NCBI RefSeq assembly: GCF_018613755.1
Contig: NZ_JAGGPP010000015.1
Location: 54,522-118,521, forward strand
DNA length: 64,000 bases
Origin: Arthrobacter sp. ISL-72
GTDB lineage: Bacteria; Actinomycetota; Actinomycetes; Actinomycetales; Micrococcaceae
Reading direction: 5' to 3'
Position 1 is the first letter of the stretch. Each line of letters opens with the position of its first letter. A program made the position numbers and the translations under genes. Shown here piece after piece: positions 8,193-17,288 of the stretch. A model generated the notes under the pieces. It saw only the letters and a program-made list of their open reading frames with translations. It did no database searches and was not told where the DNA came from.

Positions 8193-8384
8193 CTATCGAT
8201 CGAGCCAGTCCAGATAGACGCGCCAACCATGACCGCACACGCCGCACGGCATGCGCCGGGCGCGCGAGAAGTCGATCCGCTGTCCCGCCGGCTCAATCCT
8301 CCCGTCGCACTGGGCAAATCCACGAAAGTAGAACGAGAAGAAGCATGAACCCTTCACGATCGCGCAGGCCTCCTGCGACGCCAT
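8193..8384 (-). CDS. Small hypothetical protein with a CxxC motif
   Basis: 63 residues. ATG at 8384 with GGAAGG 4 nt upstream, ending TAG 10 bp before the next start. It has cysteines at the N-terminal side (EACAIVKGSC) and MPCGVCGHGWRVYLDWLDR at the C-terminus; the CxxC plus His could bind zinc. Good ribosome sites for this gene and its neighbour argue that it is real and the first gene of the minus-strand module. Function unknown. Confidence 0.45.
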   Translation of the reverse strand: MASQEACAIVKGSCFFSFYFRGFAQCDGRIEPAGQRIDFSRARRMPCGVCGHGWRVYLDWLDR

Positions 8385-8514
8385 CAAACCTTCCGCAGGA
8401 GGCAGCCAACTTCTAGCCTCGTGTGGCGGCGAGCCTTACCAGGCAGCTCAGGACACAGGACGGATCAACATGAGTCGGACACGTACCGGCCACTACTCCA
8501 TCACCGTGAACAGC

Positions 8515-8550
8515 AAGTGCCCCGCCAGGCCGAAGCCTGACGGGGCACTT
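8515..8550. terminator. Strong hairpin downstream of acnA
   Basis: AAGTGCCCCGCCAGG (8515-8529) pairs with CCTGACGGGGCACTT (8536-8550) around the 6-nt loop CCGAAG, with one internal mismatch. It lies 74 bp past the acnA stop. There is no clear T-run on either side, so it may act as a factor-assisted or bidirectional terminator between acnA and the accessory region. Confidence 0.7.
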
Positions 8551-8623
8551 GTGCGAGACTCTAGTGTGACCGCCGGTGAAAGCGAGTCAGCGACCAGATT
8601 CTCTGGTATCCGAGCCAATCAGC

Positions 8624-11449
8624 TCAAGAACCGCTAATTTGCCGAAGCACGTACTGCAGGATGCCGCCGTTGCGGTAGTAGTCGGCTTCACCCGGGGTAT
8701 CGATGCGCAGGACCGCGTCGAAGGACTTGGCCGAGCCGTCTTCTGCCGTGGCCGTCACCTTGAGCGTCTTCGGCGTGGTTCCCTCGTTCAGGGCGGTGAC
8801 GCCCTCAACTGCGAACGTTTCCGTGCCGGTCAGTCCCAGGGTGGCAGCGGACTCGCCGGCCGGGAACTGCAGCGGCAGGACGCCCATGCCGATCAGGTTG
8901 GAGCGGTGGATGCGCTCGTAGCTTTCGGCGATGACTGCCTTGACGCCCAGGAGCGCGGTGCCCTTGGCTGCCCAGTCACGGGACGAGCCGGAGCCGTACT
9001 CCTTGCCTGCCAGAACCACCAGCGGGGTGCCGGCAGCCTGGTAGTTCTGGGCTGCGTCGTAGACGTAGGCCTGCGGGCCGTCCGCCTGGGTGAAATCGCG
9101 GGTGAAGCCACCCTCGACGCCGTCCAGCAGCTGGTTCTTGATCCGGATGTTCGCGAACGTACCGCGGATCATGACTTCGTGGTTGCCACGGCGTGAGCCG
9201 TAGGAGTTGAAGTCCTTGCGGTCCACGCCGTTGGCCAGCAGGTACTGGCCGGCCGGGGTGTCCGACTTGAAAGAGCCCGCCGGGGAGATGTGGTCGGTGG
9301 TGACCGAATCGCCGAGCTTGAGCAGCACGCGGGCGCCGGTGATGTCCTTGACGGGCTCCGGCTGGGCCTGCATGCCCTCGAAGTACGGGGGCTTCCGGAC
9401 GTACGTGGACTTCTCATCCCAGGCGAACGTGTCGCCGGCCGGCGTGTCGAGTGCCTTCCAGCGCTCGTCGCCATCGAAGACGCCCTCGTAGCCGCGGGCG
9501 AACATTTCCTTGTCGATCGAGGAATCGATGACCTGCTGGACCTCGACCGGGTTGGGCCAGATGTCCTTCAGGAAGACGTCGTTGCCGGCGTCGTCCTTGC
9601 CCAGCGGGTCGGTCTCGAAGTCGAAGTCCATGGTACCGGCCAGGGCGTAGGCGATGACCAGCGGCGGGGACGCCAGGTAGTTCATCTTCACGTCCGGGTT
9701 GATGCGGCCTTCGAAGTTGCGGTTACCGGACAGGACAGCCGTGACGGAAAGGTCGTTGGCCTGGATGGCTTCGGAAATTTCGGCGTCCAGCGGACCGGAG
9801 TTGCCGATGCAGGTGGCGCAGCCGTAACCCACGATGTAGAAGCCGAGCTTCTCCAGGTACGGGGTGAGGCCGGACTTCTCGTAGTAGTCGGTGACTACCT
9901 TCGAACCGGGAGCAACGGAGGTCTTGACCCACGGCTTCGAGGTCAGGCCCTTGTCAACGGCGTTGCGGGCCAGCAGGGCGGCGGCCAACATCACGGAGGG
10001 GTTGGACGTGTTGGTGCAAGACGTGATCGACGCGATGGCAACTGCGCCGTGGTCAAGTTCGAACTGGCGGCCGTCTTCGGTCTTCACCGCGACGGCGTTG
10101 GAGATCCGGCCGGCTGCGCCGTGCGCCGCAGAGTAGATGGGGGGCACGCGGTCCGTGTCCGTCACGTGCGTGTCGGCCTGCGTAAAGGAGGGCGGATCGG
10201 AGGCCGGGAAGGTCTCTTCCAGGGACTCGTCCAGGGTCCCGGCGTTCGCGTCGTGGGAGACGTAGTTCTTAAGGTCGTGGCGGAATTCGTCCTTGGCCTC
10301 GGTGAGCACAATGCGGTCCTGGGGACGCTTCGGGCCGGAGATGGAGGGAACAACCGTCGACAGGTCCAGCTCGAGGTACTCGGAGAACTTGATCTCGTGG
10401 GAGGGATCGTGCCAGAGGCCCTGTTCCTTCGCGTAGGACTCCACCAGGGCGACGTTCTCGTCCGAGCGGCCGGTCAGGCGCAGGTACTCCAGTGTGACGT
10501 CGTCGATCGGGAACATTGCGGCGGTGGAACCGAATTCGGGGCTCATGTTGCCGATGGTGGCGCGGTTGGCCAGCGGCACTGCCGCCACACCTTCGCCGTA
10601 GAACTCCACGAACTTGCCCACAACGCCGTGCTTGCGCAGCTGCTCGGTGATGGTCAGGACGACGTCGGTGGCGGTGGCGCCGGCCGGGATGGAGCCGGTC
10701 AGCTTGAAGCCGACAACGCGCGGGATCAGCATGGAAACGGGCTGGCCCAGCATGGCCGCCTCGGCTTCGATGCCGCCAACGCCCCAGCCCAGGACACCCA
10801 GGCCGTTGACCATGGTGGTGTGGGAGTCGGTGCCGACGCAGGTGTCCGGGTAGGCGCGCAGCGCTCCGTCCACTTCGCGGGTCATGACCGTGCGGGCCAA
10901 ATACTCTATGTTGACCTGGTGCACGATGCCCGTTCCCGGCGGGACGACCTTGAAGTCGTCAAACGCGGTCTGGCCCCAGCGCAGGAACTGGTAGCGCTCA
11001 CCATTGCGCTGGTATTCGATCTCCATGTTGCGCTCCAGTGCGCCGGAGTTACCGAAGGCGTCGATCTGCACCGAGTGGTCGATCACCATCTCTGCGGGTG
11101 CCAGCGGGTTCACCCGCTTGGGGTCACCGCCGAGCTCCTTGACTGCCTCACGCATGGTGGCGAGGTCTACAACACAGGGCACGCCAGTGAAGTCCTGCAT
11201 GATCACGCGCGCCGGCGTGAACTGGATTTCAGTGTCGGGCTGGGCGTTGGGATCCCAGCCGGCCAATGCTCGGACGTGATCGGCCGTGATGTTCGCGCCG
11301 TCCTCGGTCCTCAACAGGTTTTCAAGCAATACCTTGAGGCTGAACGGAAGGTTTTCTGCACCTTCAACGGAGTTCAACCGGAAAATTTCGTATTCGGTAC
11401 CGGCTACATTAAGTTTGCCTTTTGAACCGAAGCTGTCCACAATGCTCAT
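8624..11449 (-). CDS. acnA: Aconitate hydratase AcnA
   Basis: [4Fe-4S] aconitase interconverting citrate and isocitrate in the TCA cycle. At 941 residues it is normal for actinobacterial AcnA. The three cluster cysteines are visible in [11 protein letters not shown] and in [14 protein letters not shown]; the swivel domain at the C-terminus carries [11 protein letters not shown] and [15 protein letters not shown]. Before the first cluster Cys there is a linker containing [14 protein letters not shown], longer than in E. coli AcnA. ATG at 11449 has GGAG 7 nt upstream. It is monocistronic by spacing, with its own upstream region and a terminator hairpin after it. A DtxR-like palindrome in that upstream region suggests iron-linked control. 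Confidence 0.97.
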   Translation of the reverse strand: MSIVDSFGSKGKLNVAGTEYEIFRLNSVEGAENLPFSLKVLLENLLRTEDGANITADHVRALAGWDPNAQPDTEIQFTPARVIMQDFTGVPCVVDLATMREAVKELGGDPKRVNPLAPAEMVIDHSVQIDAFGNSGALERNMEIEYQRNGERYQFLRWGQTAFDDFKVVPPGTGIVHQVNIEYLARTVMTREVDGALRAYPDTCVGTDSHTTMVNGLGVLGWGVGGIEAEAAMLGQPVSMLIPRVVGFKLTGSIPAGATATDVVLTITEQLRKHGVVGKFVEFYGEGVAAVPLANRATIGNMSPEFGSTAAMFPIDDVTLEYLRLTGRSDENVALVESYAKEQGLWHDPSHEIKFSEYLELDLSTVVPSISGPKRPQDRIVLTEAKDEFRHDLKNYVSHDANAGTLDESLEETFPASDPPSFTQADTHVTDTDRVPPIYSAAHGAAGRISNAVAVKTEDGRQFELDHGAVAIASITSCTNTSNPSVMLAAALLARNAVDKGLTSKPWVKTSVAPGSKVVTDYYEKSGLTPYLEKLGFYIVGYGCATCIGNSGPLDAEISEAIQANDLSVTAVLSGNRNFEGRINPDVKMNYLASPPLVIAYALAGTMDFDFETDPLGKDDAGNDVFLKDIWPNPVEVQQVIDSSIDKEMFARGYEGVFDGDERWKALDTPAGDTFAWDEKSTYVRKPPYFEGMQAQPEPVKDITGARVLLKLGDSVTTDHISPAGSFKSDTPAGQYLLANGVDRKDFNSYGSRRGNHEVMIRGTFANIRIKNQLLDGVEGGFTRDFTQADGPQAYVYDAAQNYQAAGTPLVVLAGKEYGSGSSRDWAAKGTALLGVKAVIAESYERIHRSNLIGMGVLPLQFPAGESAATLGLTGTETFAVEGVTALNEGTTPKTLKVTATAEDGSAKSFDAVLRIDTPGEADYYRNGGILQYVLRQISGS

Positions 11450-11505
11450 CGCAGGACTCCTCTCGCAACAGTTTCATCTTTGTCGCGCGGTAGACCGCTT
11501 GCTAG

Positions 11506-11519
11506 TTAGGTCATCCTAA
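11506..11519. promoter_or_regulatory. DtxR/IdeR-like palindrome upstream of acnA
   Basis: The perfect inverted repeat TTAGG-TCAT-CCTAA lies 57-70 bp before the acnA start. It matches 11 of the first 14 positions of the actinobacterial iron-box consensus (TTAGGTTAGCCTAA core). The surroundings are AT-rich, as a promoter would be. Iron control of an Fe-S enzyme is plausible, but binding is inferred only from the sequence. Confidence 0.45.
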
Positions 11520-11603
11520 TTAGTACAAGGTCATACAAAAGAGCATGGGGTCAGCCGGGAATCCGGGGCGCGACGTGGGACTACTACGCCCATCCTAGTC
11601 ACA

Positions 11604-13004
11604 TCAGCGGCGGGGCGTCAGCAACGCCACTGTCTCCATGTGGTGGGTATGGGGATAGAGGTCGAACGCGCGCAGCCCCGCGAGCGACCAGCCGCCCTGC
11701 TGGAAATAGCCCAGGTCCCGGGCGAAGGACGCCGGATCACAGGAGACATAGGCGATGGCCCTGGGGCCCGCCGCCATCAGCTGGCTGACCACTGCCTTGC
11801 CTGCACCGGCGCGGGGCGGATCCAGGACCAGGGCGTCAAAGTTGCGGGGCTTCTGGCGCAGTACGCGTTCGACGCGGCCCTGGATAATCTCCACCTGCGG
11901 TGCCCCGTGCAGGTTCTTTCGGGCATCACGGCTGGTTCCCGGCGAACCTTCAACGGACAGCACGGAACCGGTGACCCCCACGGCGTCGGCCAGTGCGGCC
12001 GTGAACAGTCCTGCCCCGGCATACAGATCAGTCACCACGGCACCCGGCTCCAGGTATCCGCCGTCGTGCAGGAATGCCTTGACCGCACCTACGAGGGTGT
12101 CCGGCGCATCCCGGTGAATCTGCCAGAAGCCTTCCCCGGTGACCCGGAACTCGTGCCCGGCCGCCGATTCCTGCACCCAGGTACGTCCGCGGAGCTGCAG
12201 CACTTCCCCCTTGACGGGATCGAAACTCGCCACGGAGACGTCGGCGGGCAGCTGGGCCAGGATGGCATTGAGGCGCTTCGCGCGGGTGCCGGGGGCCGGA
12301 GCCAGCAGGACAAGCGGCCGCGATCCGTTGGCGGGGGCGGCCACTTCCACCCGTTCAATACCCTGCAGATCAACGTCCCACAGCCTGAGCCCGTTGATGC
12401 CGGGCACCGCCAGCGGCATCTCGCGGATGGCAATGACCTGGTCGGACCGGTGCGCGTGCATGCCCAGCTTCCCGCCGGGCGTCACGGCAAAGCTTGCCCG
12501 GGTGCGCCAGCCGAGGCCCGCGGCCCCGTTCTGTTCGCCGTCGTTTTGTTCACCGTGGTTCTGTTCACCGCCCACGAAGGCACCGCCCACGGCCTCCACG
12601 GTGCCCTCGGCAACCGGGGGATGTTCGACGCCGGCGAGCCGCTTGAGCTGTTCCGCCAGGACTTGGGCCTTGAGGCGCCGCTGATGTTCCAGTGAGACGT
12701 GGCCCAGCTCTGCACCGCCAACCGGCGGGTGGCCATGGGACCACGCCCGCCCGGAATCGGCCACCTGCCAGAAATGCGGCACCCGCTCAGGAGAGGCTTC
12801 GAGCACTTCCACCGTGTCAGCCCGCCAGAATTTAGACCCTTCGCCTGCGTCGGTCAGCCGGACTTTCACCTTTTCCCCGGGGATGGCGTGGCGGACAAAC
12901 ACCACGCGCCCTTCGTGGCGGGCAACGCAGTGTCCGCCGTGGGCCACGGGCCCCACATCCACCACGAGTTCGGTATCCGTGCGGGTCTGGGTCTCGGCGC
13001 TCAT
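11604..13004 (-). CDS. Class I SAM-dependent RNA methyltransferase, TrmA/RumA (m5U) family
   Basis: RNA uridine-C5 methyltransferase. The N-terminal TRAM domain (LVVDVGPVAHGGHCVARHEG) is followed by the SAM site DLYAGAGLFTAALA, the LDPPRAGAG motif and the catalytic Cys in AYVSCDPASFARDLGYF. The four Cys that hold an Fe-S cluster in RumA are absent; the equivalent segment reads GRAWSHGHPPVGGAELGHVS. A central Gln/Asn/Glu-rich insertion (GEQNxGEQN) is encoded by three 15-bp repeats. The ATG at 13004 overlaps the permease stop (ATGA) and has AGGA 6 nt upstream, so translation is coupled. Equivalent to Rv2689c by context; the target rRNA or tRNA base cannot be read from sequence. Confidence 0.9.
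   Translation of the reverse strand: MSAETQTRTDTELVVDVGPVAHGGHCVARHEGRVVFVRHAIPGEKVKVRLTDAGEGSKFWRADTVEVLEASPERVPHFWQVADSGRAWSHGHPPVGGAELGHVSLEHQRRLKAQVLAEQLKRLAGVEHPPVAEGTVEAVGGAFVGGEQNHGEQNDGEQNGAAGLGWRTRASFAVTPGGKLGMHAHRSDQVIAIREMPLAVPGINGLRLWDVDLQGIERVEVAAPANGSRPLVLLAPAPGTRAKRLNAILAQLPADVSVASFDPVKGEVLQLRGRTWVQESAAGHEFRVTGEGFWQIHRDAPDTLVGAVKAFLHDGGYLEPGAVVTDLYAGAGLFTAALADAVGVTGSVLSVEGSPGTSRDARKNLHGAPQVEIIQGRVERVLRQKPRNFDALVLDPPRAGAGKAVVSQLMAAGPRAIAYVSCDPASFARDLGYFQQGGWSLAGLRAFDLYPHTHHMETVALLTPRR
12527..12571 (-). repeat. Three 15-bp tandem repeats inside the RNA methyltransferase gene
   Basis: Three consecutive 15-bp units (12527-12541, 12542-12556, 12557-12571) differ at 2-4 positions each and encode G-E-Q-N-x repeats in frame. 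Copy number could vary between strains without breaking the gene. Confidence 0.8.
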
Positions 13005-14980
13005 TGAATGTCCTGCAGTCTCTTCGCTTCTTCGGATGATTTGAGCTGCCAAGGCACGCTGGCAACCATGACGCCCGGCTCAAAGTGGAGCCGGGTCTTG
13101 ATGCGGAGGGCCGTCTGGTTGTGGACCAGCTGCTCCCACCATTTACCCACCACGTACTCGGGGATGTACACCACGATGAGGTCCCGGGGAGAGTCCCGCC
13201 GCATGTTCTTGATGTACTCCATGATGGGGGTCACTGTCTCGCGGTACGGGCTGGCGAGGATGGTCAGCGGAACCGGGATGTCGAGTTTCTCCCAGTCGGC
13301 GAGGGTGTGGGCTGTTTCCTCGGCGTTGATGTCCACTGTGACGGCGTCCAGCCGGGACGGCCGGGAGGCCCGCGCGTAGGCGAGGGCGCGGAGCACGGGC
13401 TTGCGGACATGGGACACCAGCAACACGGCGTGGACGCGGGTGGGGAGGGCGCGGGGCGAGGAATCCTCATCCACCGCCAGCTCCTTGGCCACGTTGTCGT
13501 AGTGGGCGCGGATACTCCACATAATGAGGAACAGCACGAACATCGACAGCAGCGCGATCCAGGCGCCCTGCTCGAACTTGGTGATGAGTACGATCACCAG
13601 CACCAGGGCGGTCATGCCGAAGCCGATCATGTTGATGGTGCGCGACTTGATCATCCGGCGGCGCAGCGCTTTGTCCTTGGCCAGTTTCAGCTCGCGCCCC
13701 CAGTGCCGGATCATGCCCAACTGGCTGGCCGTGAAGGAGATGAAGACACCGACGATGTAGAGCTGGATCAGCTTGGTGACGTCCGCGTTGAACGACAGGA
13801 TGAGCACCAGCGCTCCGGCGGCCAGGGCCAGCACGCCGTTGCTGAAGGCCAGCCTGTCGCCGCGTGTCCGCAGCTGGCGGGGCAGGTAGCCGTCCTGGGC
13901 CAGGATGGAGCCCAGCACGGGGAATCCGTTGAAGGCGGTGTTGGACGCGAAGACGAGGATAACGCCAGTGGCGGCCACCACTACATAGAACGGAATGGAG
14001 CCGGGGCCGAAGATGGTCTGCGCGATCTGGCTGATGGCCGGGTTCTGGATGTATCCCTCGGGCAGCGGCTCCCCGTTGAGCAGAAACTCCCTGGCCGGGT
14101 CCAGCACGATGTGCACCTTGGTGGCGTTGGCCAGGTAGATGATCCCTGCCAGCATGGCCGAGGCGATGATCCCGAGCAGCAGCAGCGTGGTGGCAGCGTT
14201 CTTGCTCTTCGGCTTCTGGAAGTTCGGCACGCCGTTGCTGATGGCTTCCACACCGGTGAGGGCGGCGGCGCCGGACGAAAAGGCACGCAGCAGAAGGAAG
14301 GCGCCGGCCAGCCCCACCAGGCCCTCGTCGAAGCCGGGTTCGGGGACAATGGTGAACGCGGCCGACGGCGCCTGGCTGAGCTGGCCGGTCGCCGCCTGGA
14401 AGATGCCGACGGCGGTCATACCCAGGATGGATGCCATGAAGATATACGTCGGCACCGCGAAAACGTTGCCCGCTTCCTTGATGCCCCGCAGGTTGACGAG
14501 CGCCAGGATCACGACGCCGATGGTGGCGATCATGGCCTGCTGTCCGTGCAGCGACGGAACCGCCGTCGTGAGGTAGGCCGCCGCTGACGACATCGACACG
14601 GCCACCGTCAGCACGTAGTCAACGAGCAGGGCGGAGGCCACGGTCAGCCCGGCGTACTTTCCCAGGTTCACGTTGGCGATCTCGTAGTCGCCGCCGCCGG
14701 ACGGGTAGGCGTGCACGTTCTGCCGGTAGGACGCCACGACCGTCAGCAGCACCACCATGACTGCCAGGCCCACGAGCGGGGAAACTGCCACCGCGCTCAC
14801 CCCGGCCAGAGCCAGCGTGAGGAGGATCTCATCCGGTGCGTAGGCGACGGAGGACAGCGCGTCCGAGGCGAAGATGGGCAGCGCGATCCTCTTCGGCAGG
14901 AGGGTATGGGCCATCCGGTCGTTCCGGAAGGGCCTCCCCACCAGCACACGCTTCACGGCATTCAGAATTGTCAGCACCAC
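13001..14980 (-). CDS. APC-superfamily permease, KimA-like potassium transporter
   Basis: 659-residue membrane protein with about 12 helices and a cytosolic C-terminal domain. The N-terminus (ALPIFASDALSSVAYAPDE) matches the KimA-type K+/H+ symporters of the APC superfamily, where the Asp and Tyr of this segment help bind K+ (established for Bacillus subtilis KimA). The soluble tail (RVHAVLLVSHVRKPVLRALA) resembles the KimA cytosolic domain. It lies head to head with two TrkA regulatory proteins, which supports potassium transport over amino acid uptake. GTG start at 14980 with only a weak ribosome site; leaderless expression is possible. Equivalent to Rv2690c by synteny. Confidence 0.85.
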   Translation of the reverse strand: MVLTILNAVKRVLVGRPFRNDRMAHTLLPKRIALPIFASDALSSVAYAPDEILLTLALAGVSAVAVSPLVGLAVMVVLLTVVASYRQNVHAYPSGGGDYEIANVNLGKYAGLTVASALLVDYVLTVAVSMSSAAAYLTTAVPSLHGQQAMIATIGVVILALVNLRGIKEAGNVFAVPTYIFMASILGMTAVGIFQAATGQLSQAPSAAFTIVPEPGFDEGLVGLAGAFLLLRAFSSGAAALTGVEAISNGVPNFQKPKSKNAATTLLLLGIIASAMLAGIIYLANATKVHIVLDPAREFLLNGEPLPEGYIQNPAISQIAQTIFGPGSIPFYVVVAATGVILVFASNTAFNGFPVLGSILAQDGYLPRQLRTRGDRLAFSNGVLALAAGALVLILSFNADVTKLIQLYIVGVFISFTASQLGMIRHWGRELKLAKDKALRRRMIKSRTINMIGFGMTALVLVIVLITKFEQGAWIALLSMFVLFLIMWSIRAHYDNVAKELAVDEDSSPRALPTRVHAVLLVSHVRKPVLRALAYARASRPSRLDAVTVDINAEETAHTLADWEKLDIPVPLTILASPYRETVTPIMEYIKNMRRDSPRDLIVVYIPEYVVGKWWEQLVHNQTALRIKTRLHFEPGVMVASVPWQLKSSEEAKRLQDIQ

Positions 14981-15071
14981 ACAAAGCTAGTCTGATTCGC
15001 ACGCGATGTCATGGCAGGATTCCGGCGGTAGAGTCTTACGGAGCAGTCGGCGAGAAGTTGAGGAGGCACGG

Positions 15072-15743
15072 GTGGCGCACTTCGTGATCATGGGTTGTGG
15101 GCGCGTGGGAGCGACGCTCGCGCACACCCTCGAGGATGCAGGCCATTCGGTGGCGATCATCGACCAGGACGACCGCGCCTTCCGCCGGCTCCGCACCGGT
15201 TTTTCCGGCCGCAAGGTGACCGGCGTCGGGTTCGACCGGGAGACGCTGAAACAGGCCGGCGTCTCCGAGGCCTATGCCTTCGCCGCGGTGTCCAGCGGTG
15301 ACAACTCCAACATCCTGGCCACCCGGGTTGCCCGCGAAACGTTTCATGTCCCCCACGTGGTGGCCCGGATCTACGACCCCGGCCGCGCCGAGATCTACCA
15401 GCGCCTGGGCATCCCCACGGTCGCGGCAGTGCGTTGGAGCGCCGACCAGGTCCTGCGGCGGATCCTGCCCGAACAGCACCTGGCCGGGGACTTCCGTGAG
15501 CCGTCCGGCCGCCTGGTCCTCGCCGAGATCGACCTCGATCCGGCCTGGATCGGGCGCACTGTTGCCGAAATCGAAAAGGTGGCCGGAATCCGGGTTGCCT
15601 ACCTCACCAGGTTCGGCGAAGGAATGCTGCCCGGGGCCGGAACGTCCTACCAGGAAGGCGACACCGTCCACGCCATGCTGCGCGTGGACCGCAGCGCCGA
15701 GGTGGGCCACATTCTCGCCAAAGAACCCCCCAAGGAGCAGTAA
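15072..15743 (+). CDS. TrkA family potassium uptake regulatory protein (first of two)
   Basis: 223-residue cytoplasmic RCK protein: Rossmann NAD-binding domain (FVIMGCGRVGATLAHTLED, acidic strand end AIIDQD) and a C-terminal TrkA-C domain. GTG start at 15072 with GGAGG 5 nt upstream; a longer frame to 15006 lacks such a site. It ends AAGGAG-CAG-TAA, supplying the ribosome site for the second TrkA gene that follows at once. Corresponds to ceoB (Rv2691) in the mycobacterial order. Probably gates K+ flux through the divergent KimA-like permease or a partner in response to nucleotides. Confidence 0.93.
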   Translation: MAHFVIMGCGRVGATLAHTLEDAGHSVAIIDQDDRAFRRLRTGFSGRKVTGVGFDRETLKQAGVSEAYAFAAVSSGDNSNILATRVARETFHVPHVVARIYDPGRAEIYQRLGIPTVAAVRWSADQVLRRILPEQHLAGDFREPSGRLVLAEIDLDPAWIGRTVAEIEKVAGIRVAYLTRFGEGMLPGAGTSYQEGDTVHAMLRVDRSAEVGHILAKEPPKEQ

Positions 15744-16502
15744 GTGAAAGTCGTCATTGTCGGGGCAGGCAGCGTCGGTTCCTCGATCGCCCGTGAGCTG
15801 CTCGCCCACAAACACGAGATCCTGCTCATCGACCTGAAGCCGGAAGTGATTGGCCGCAGCGGGCTCCGGGGCGCGCATTGGCTGGTCGGAGATGCCTGCG
15901 AACTGAGCACCCTGCAGGATGCCAAGCTCGAAGACGCCGAAGTGGTGGTGTCAGCAACCGGAGATGACAAGGTCAACCTTGTGGTGTCGCTGCTGGCGAA
16001 GACGGAGTTCGGCGTGGGCCGCACCGTGGGGCGCGTGAACAACCCCAAGAACGACTGGATGTTCAACGATTCCTGGGGAGTCGACGTCGCAGTCAACACC
16101 CCGCAACTCATGACCGCCCTCGTCGAGGAAGCGGTGGAAATCGGTGACCTTGTCCGGCTGCTCACCCTACAGACGGGGGTTTCCTCCCTGGTGGAGTTCA
16201 CCGTTCCCCACGACTCGCACGTCATCGGGCTCACGGTTGGAGACATCGACTGGCCCGAAGACTCCACGCTCGTGGCCATCCTCCGGGACCAGGCCCCCAT
16301 CACGCCCAGCCGCGACGACGTGCTCGACGGCGGCGACGAACTGTTCTTCGTCACCACGATTGCCGCCGAAGACGGGCTGCGGGCGCTGCTGTCCCCGGAA
16401 CAGCAGCAGGAGCACGAACCGGAGCTGCGCGGACCAGAGGAGCTGGCAGTCGCCCAGCAGCTGCAGCAGCAGGCACCCGAGGACGACGGCTTCGACGGCT
16501 GA
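15744..16502 (+). CDS. TrkA family potassium uptake regulatory protein (second of two)
   Basis: 252-residue RCK protein with VVIVGAGSVGSSIARELLAH, LLIDLKPE (acidic ligand-binding end) and a TrkA-C domain. GTG start immediately after the upstream TAA, with AAGGAG in the upstream gene's end. The last 35 residues are Glu/Gln-rich (EQQQEHEPE, QQLQQQAPEDD) and look disordered, beyond the usual length. Corresponds to ceoC (Rv2692). Likely forms a hetero-complex with the first TrkA. Confidence 0.93.
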   Translation: MKVVIVGAGSVGSSIARELLAHKHEILLIDLKPEVIGRSGLRGAHWLVGDACELSTLQDAKLEDAEVVVSATGDDKVNLVVSLLAKTEFGVGRTVGRVNNPKNDWMFNDSWGVDVAVNTPQLMTALVEEAVEIGDLVRLLTLQTGVSSLVEFTVPHDSHVIGLTVGDIDWPEDSTLVAILRDQAPITPSRDDVLDGGDELFFVTTIAAEDGLRALLSPEQQQEHEPELRGPEELAVAQQLQQQAPEDDGFDG

Positions 16503-16532
16503 GCGTCCCAGCCCCCCGGCCATACTGACTGT

Positions 16533-17288
16533 TTAGGACTGTGAAGCCGGGCCCGGCTGTGCAGGCCCGGCCGGCGCAACGGGCCGGGTGATGAGCCACG
16601 CAACCCAGATACCCAGGATGTACAGCGGTGCACCCATGAGGAGCCGGGTAGTGGCCAGCGCCGCCAGGCCTTGCTCGCCGAGGAGGTACAGCGGAACCTG
16701 CACCACCAGCCGCAGCGCCAGGACGGCAACAATCACCCAGGTCCCAAGGCTGTAGGCCTTGACCCGGACAGGGTCCTGGGCCCAGTCCACACCCTCGTTC
16801 CGGATGAAGCCGAACAGCAGTCCGGCGATGGGCCAGCGCAGCGCTATGGAGATAACCATCCCCGTAATGTAGGCAGCGTTCGTAAAGAACCCGAGGACAT
16901 AGAAGTCCTCGGCTTTGCCCGTCGTGTTCGCCAGCCACGCGGAGATTCCGACGCCGGCGATCCCGGCGAGTGCCTGTGTAAGCGGGCGCCGCTGGACCAG
17001 CCGGGCCACGGTGAACGCGGCGGCCGCTGCCAGCGCACCGATCAGGGACAAGGTGAGCTCCCGGGTGACGGTGAACGCCACGAGGAACACGAGTCCTGGA
17101 ACGATGCTCTCGGCGATGCCCTGAACGCCGCCCGCACTCTTGAGCACGTCGATGCTGCCATCCTTGGAGCGGTGCAGCCCGGCCTTGACGGCGTAGCCTT
17201 CCGCGAGGTTGGCCACGGACGGGGATTCCGGTGTGGGCCGGGGCTCGGCAGGCCCAGCAGCGGGATCCGGGGTCTCGGACGGCGTCAT
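16533..17288 (-). CDS. DUF3159 family membrane protein
   Basis: 251 residues, with at least five hydrophobic helices after a soluble Pro/Glu-rich start (PDPAAGPAEPRPTPESPS). The pattern VQGIAESIVPGLVFLVAFTV is typical of DUF3159 (Rv2693c by context); function is unknown. The ATG at 17288 has AGGAG 5 nt upstream and overlaps the stop of the OB-fold gene (ATGA), so they are co-translated. Convergent with the second trkA gene, 30 bp apart. Confidence 0.88.
   Translation of the reverse strand: MTPSETPDPAAGPAEPRPTPESPSVANLAEGYAVKAGLHRSKDGSIDVLKSAGGVQGIAESIVPGLVFLVAFTVTRELTLSLIGALAAAAAFTVARLVQRRPLTQALAGIAGVGISAWLANTTGKAEDFYVLGFFTNAAYITGMVISIALRWPIAGLLFGFIRNEGVDWAQDPVRVKAYSLGTWVIVAVLALRLVVQVPLYLLGEQGLAALATTRLLMGAPLYILGIWVAWLITRPVAPAGPAQPGPASQS

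Noticed and set aside
7886..8416. 176-codon plus-strand frame
   Set aside because: Arg/Ser/Pro-rich, opposite to the better supported small minus-strand genes.
8470..8637. 55-codon plus-strand frame starting MSRTRTGHYS
   Set aside because: Spans the acnA terminator hairpin and the acnA 3' end, with no ribosome site or family.
9290..11425. 711-codon plus-strand frame opposite acnA
   Set aside because: Antisense shadow of acnA caused by high GC at codon position 3.
13085..14587. 500-codon plus-strand frame opposite the permease
   Set aside because: Antisense shadow, His/Gly/Arg-rich, no ribosome site or family.
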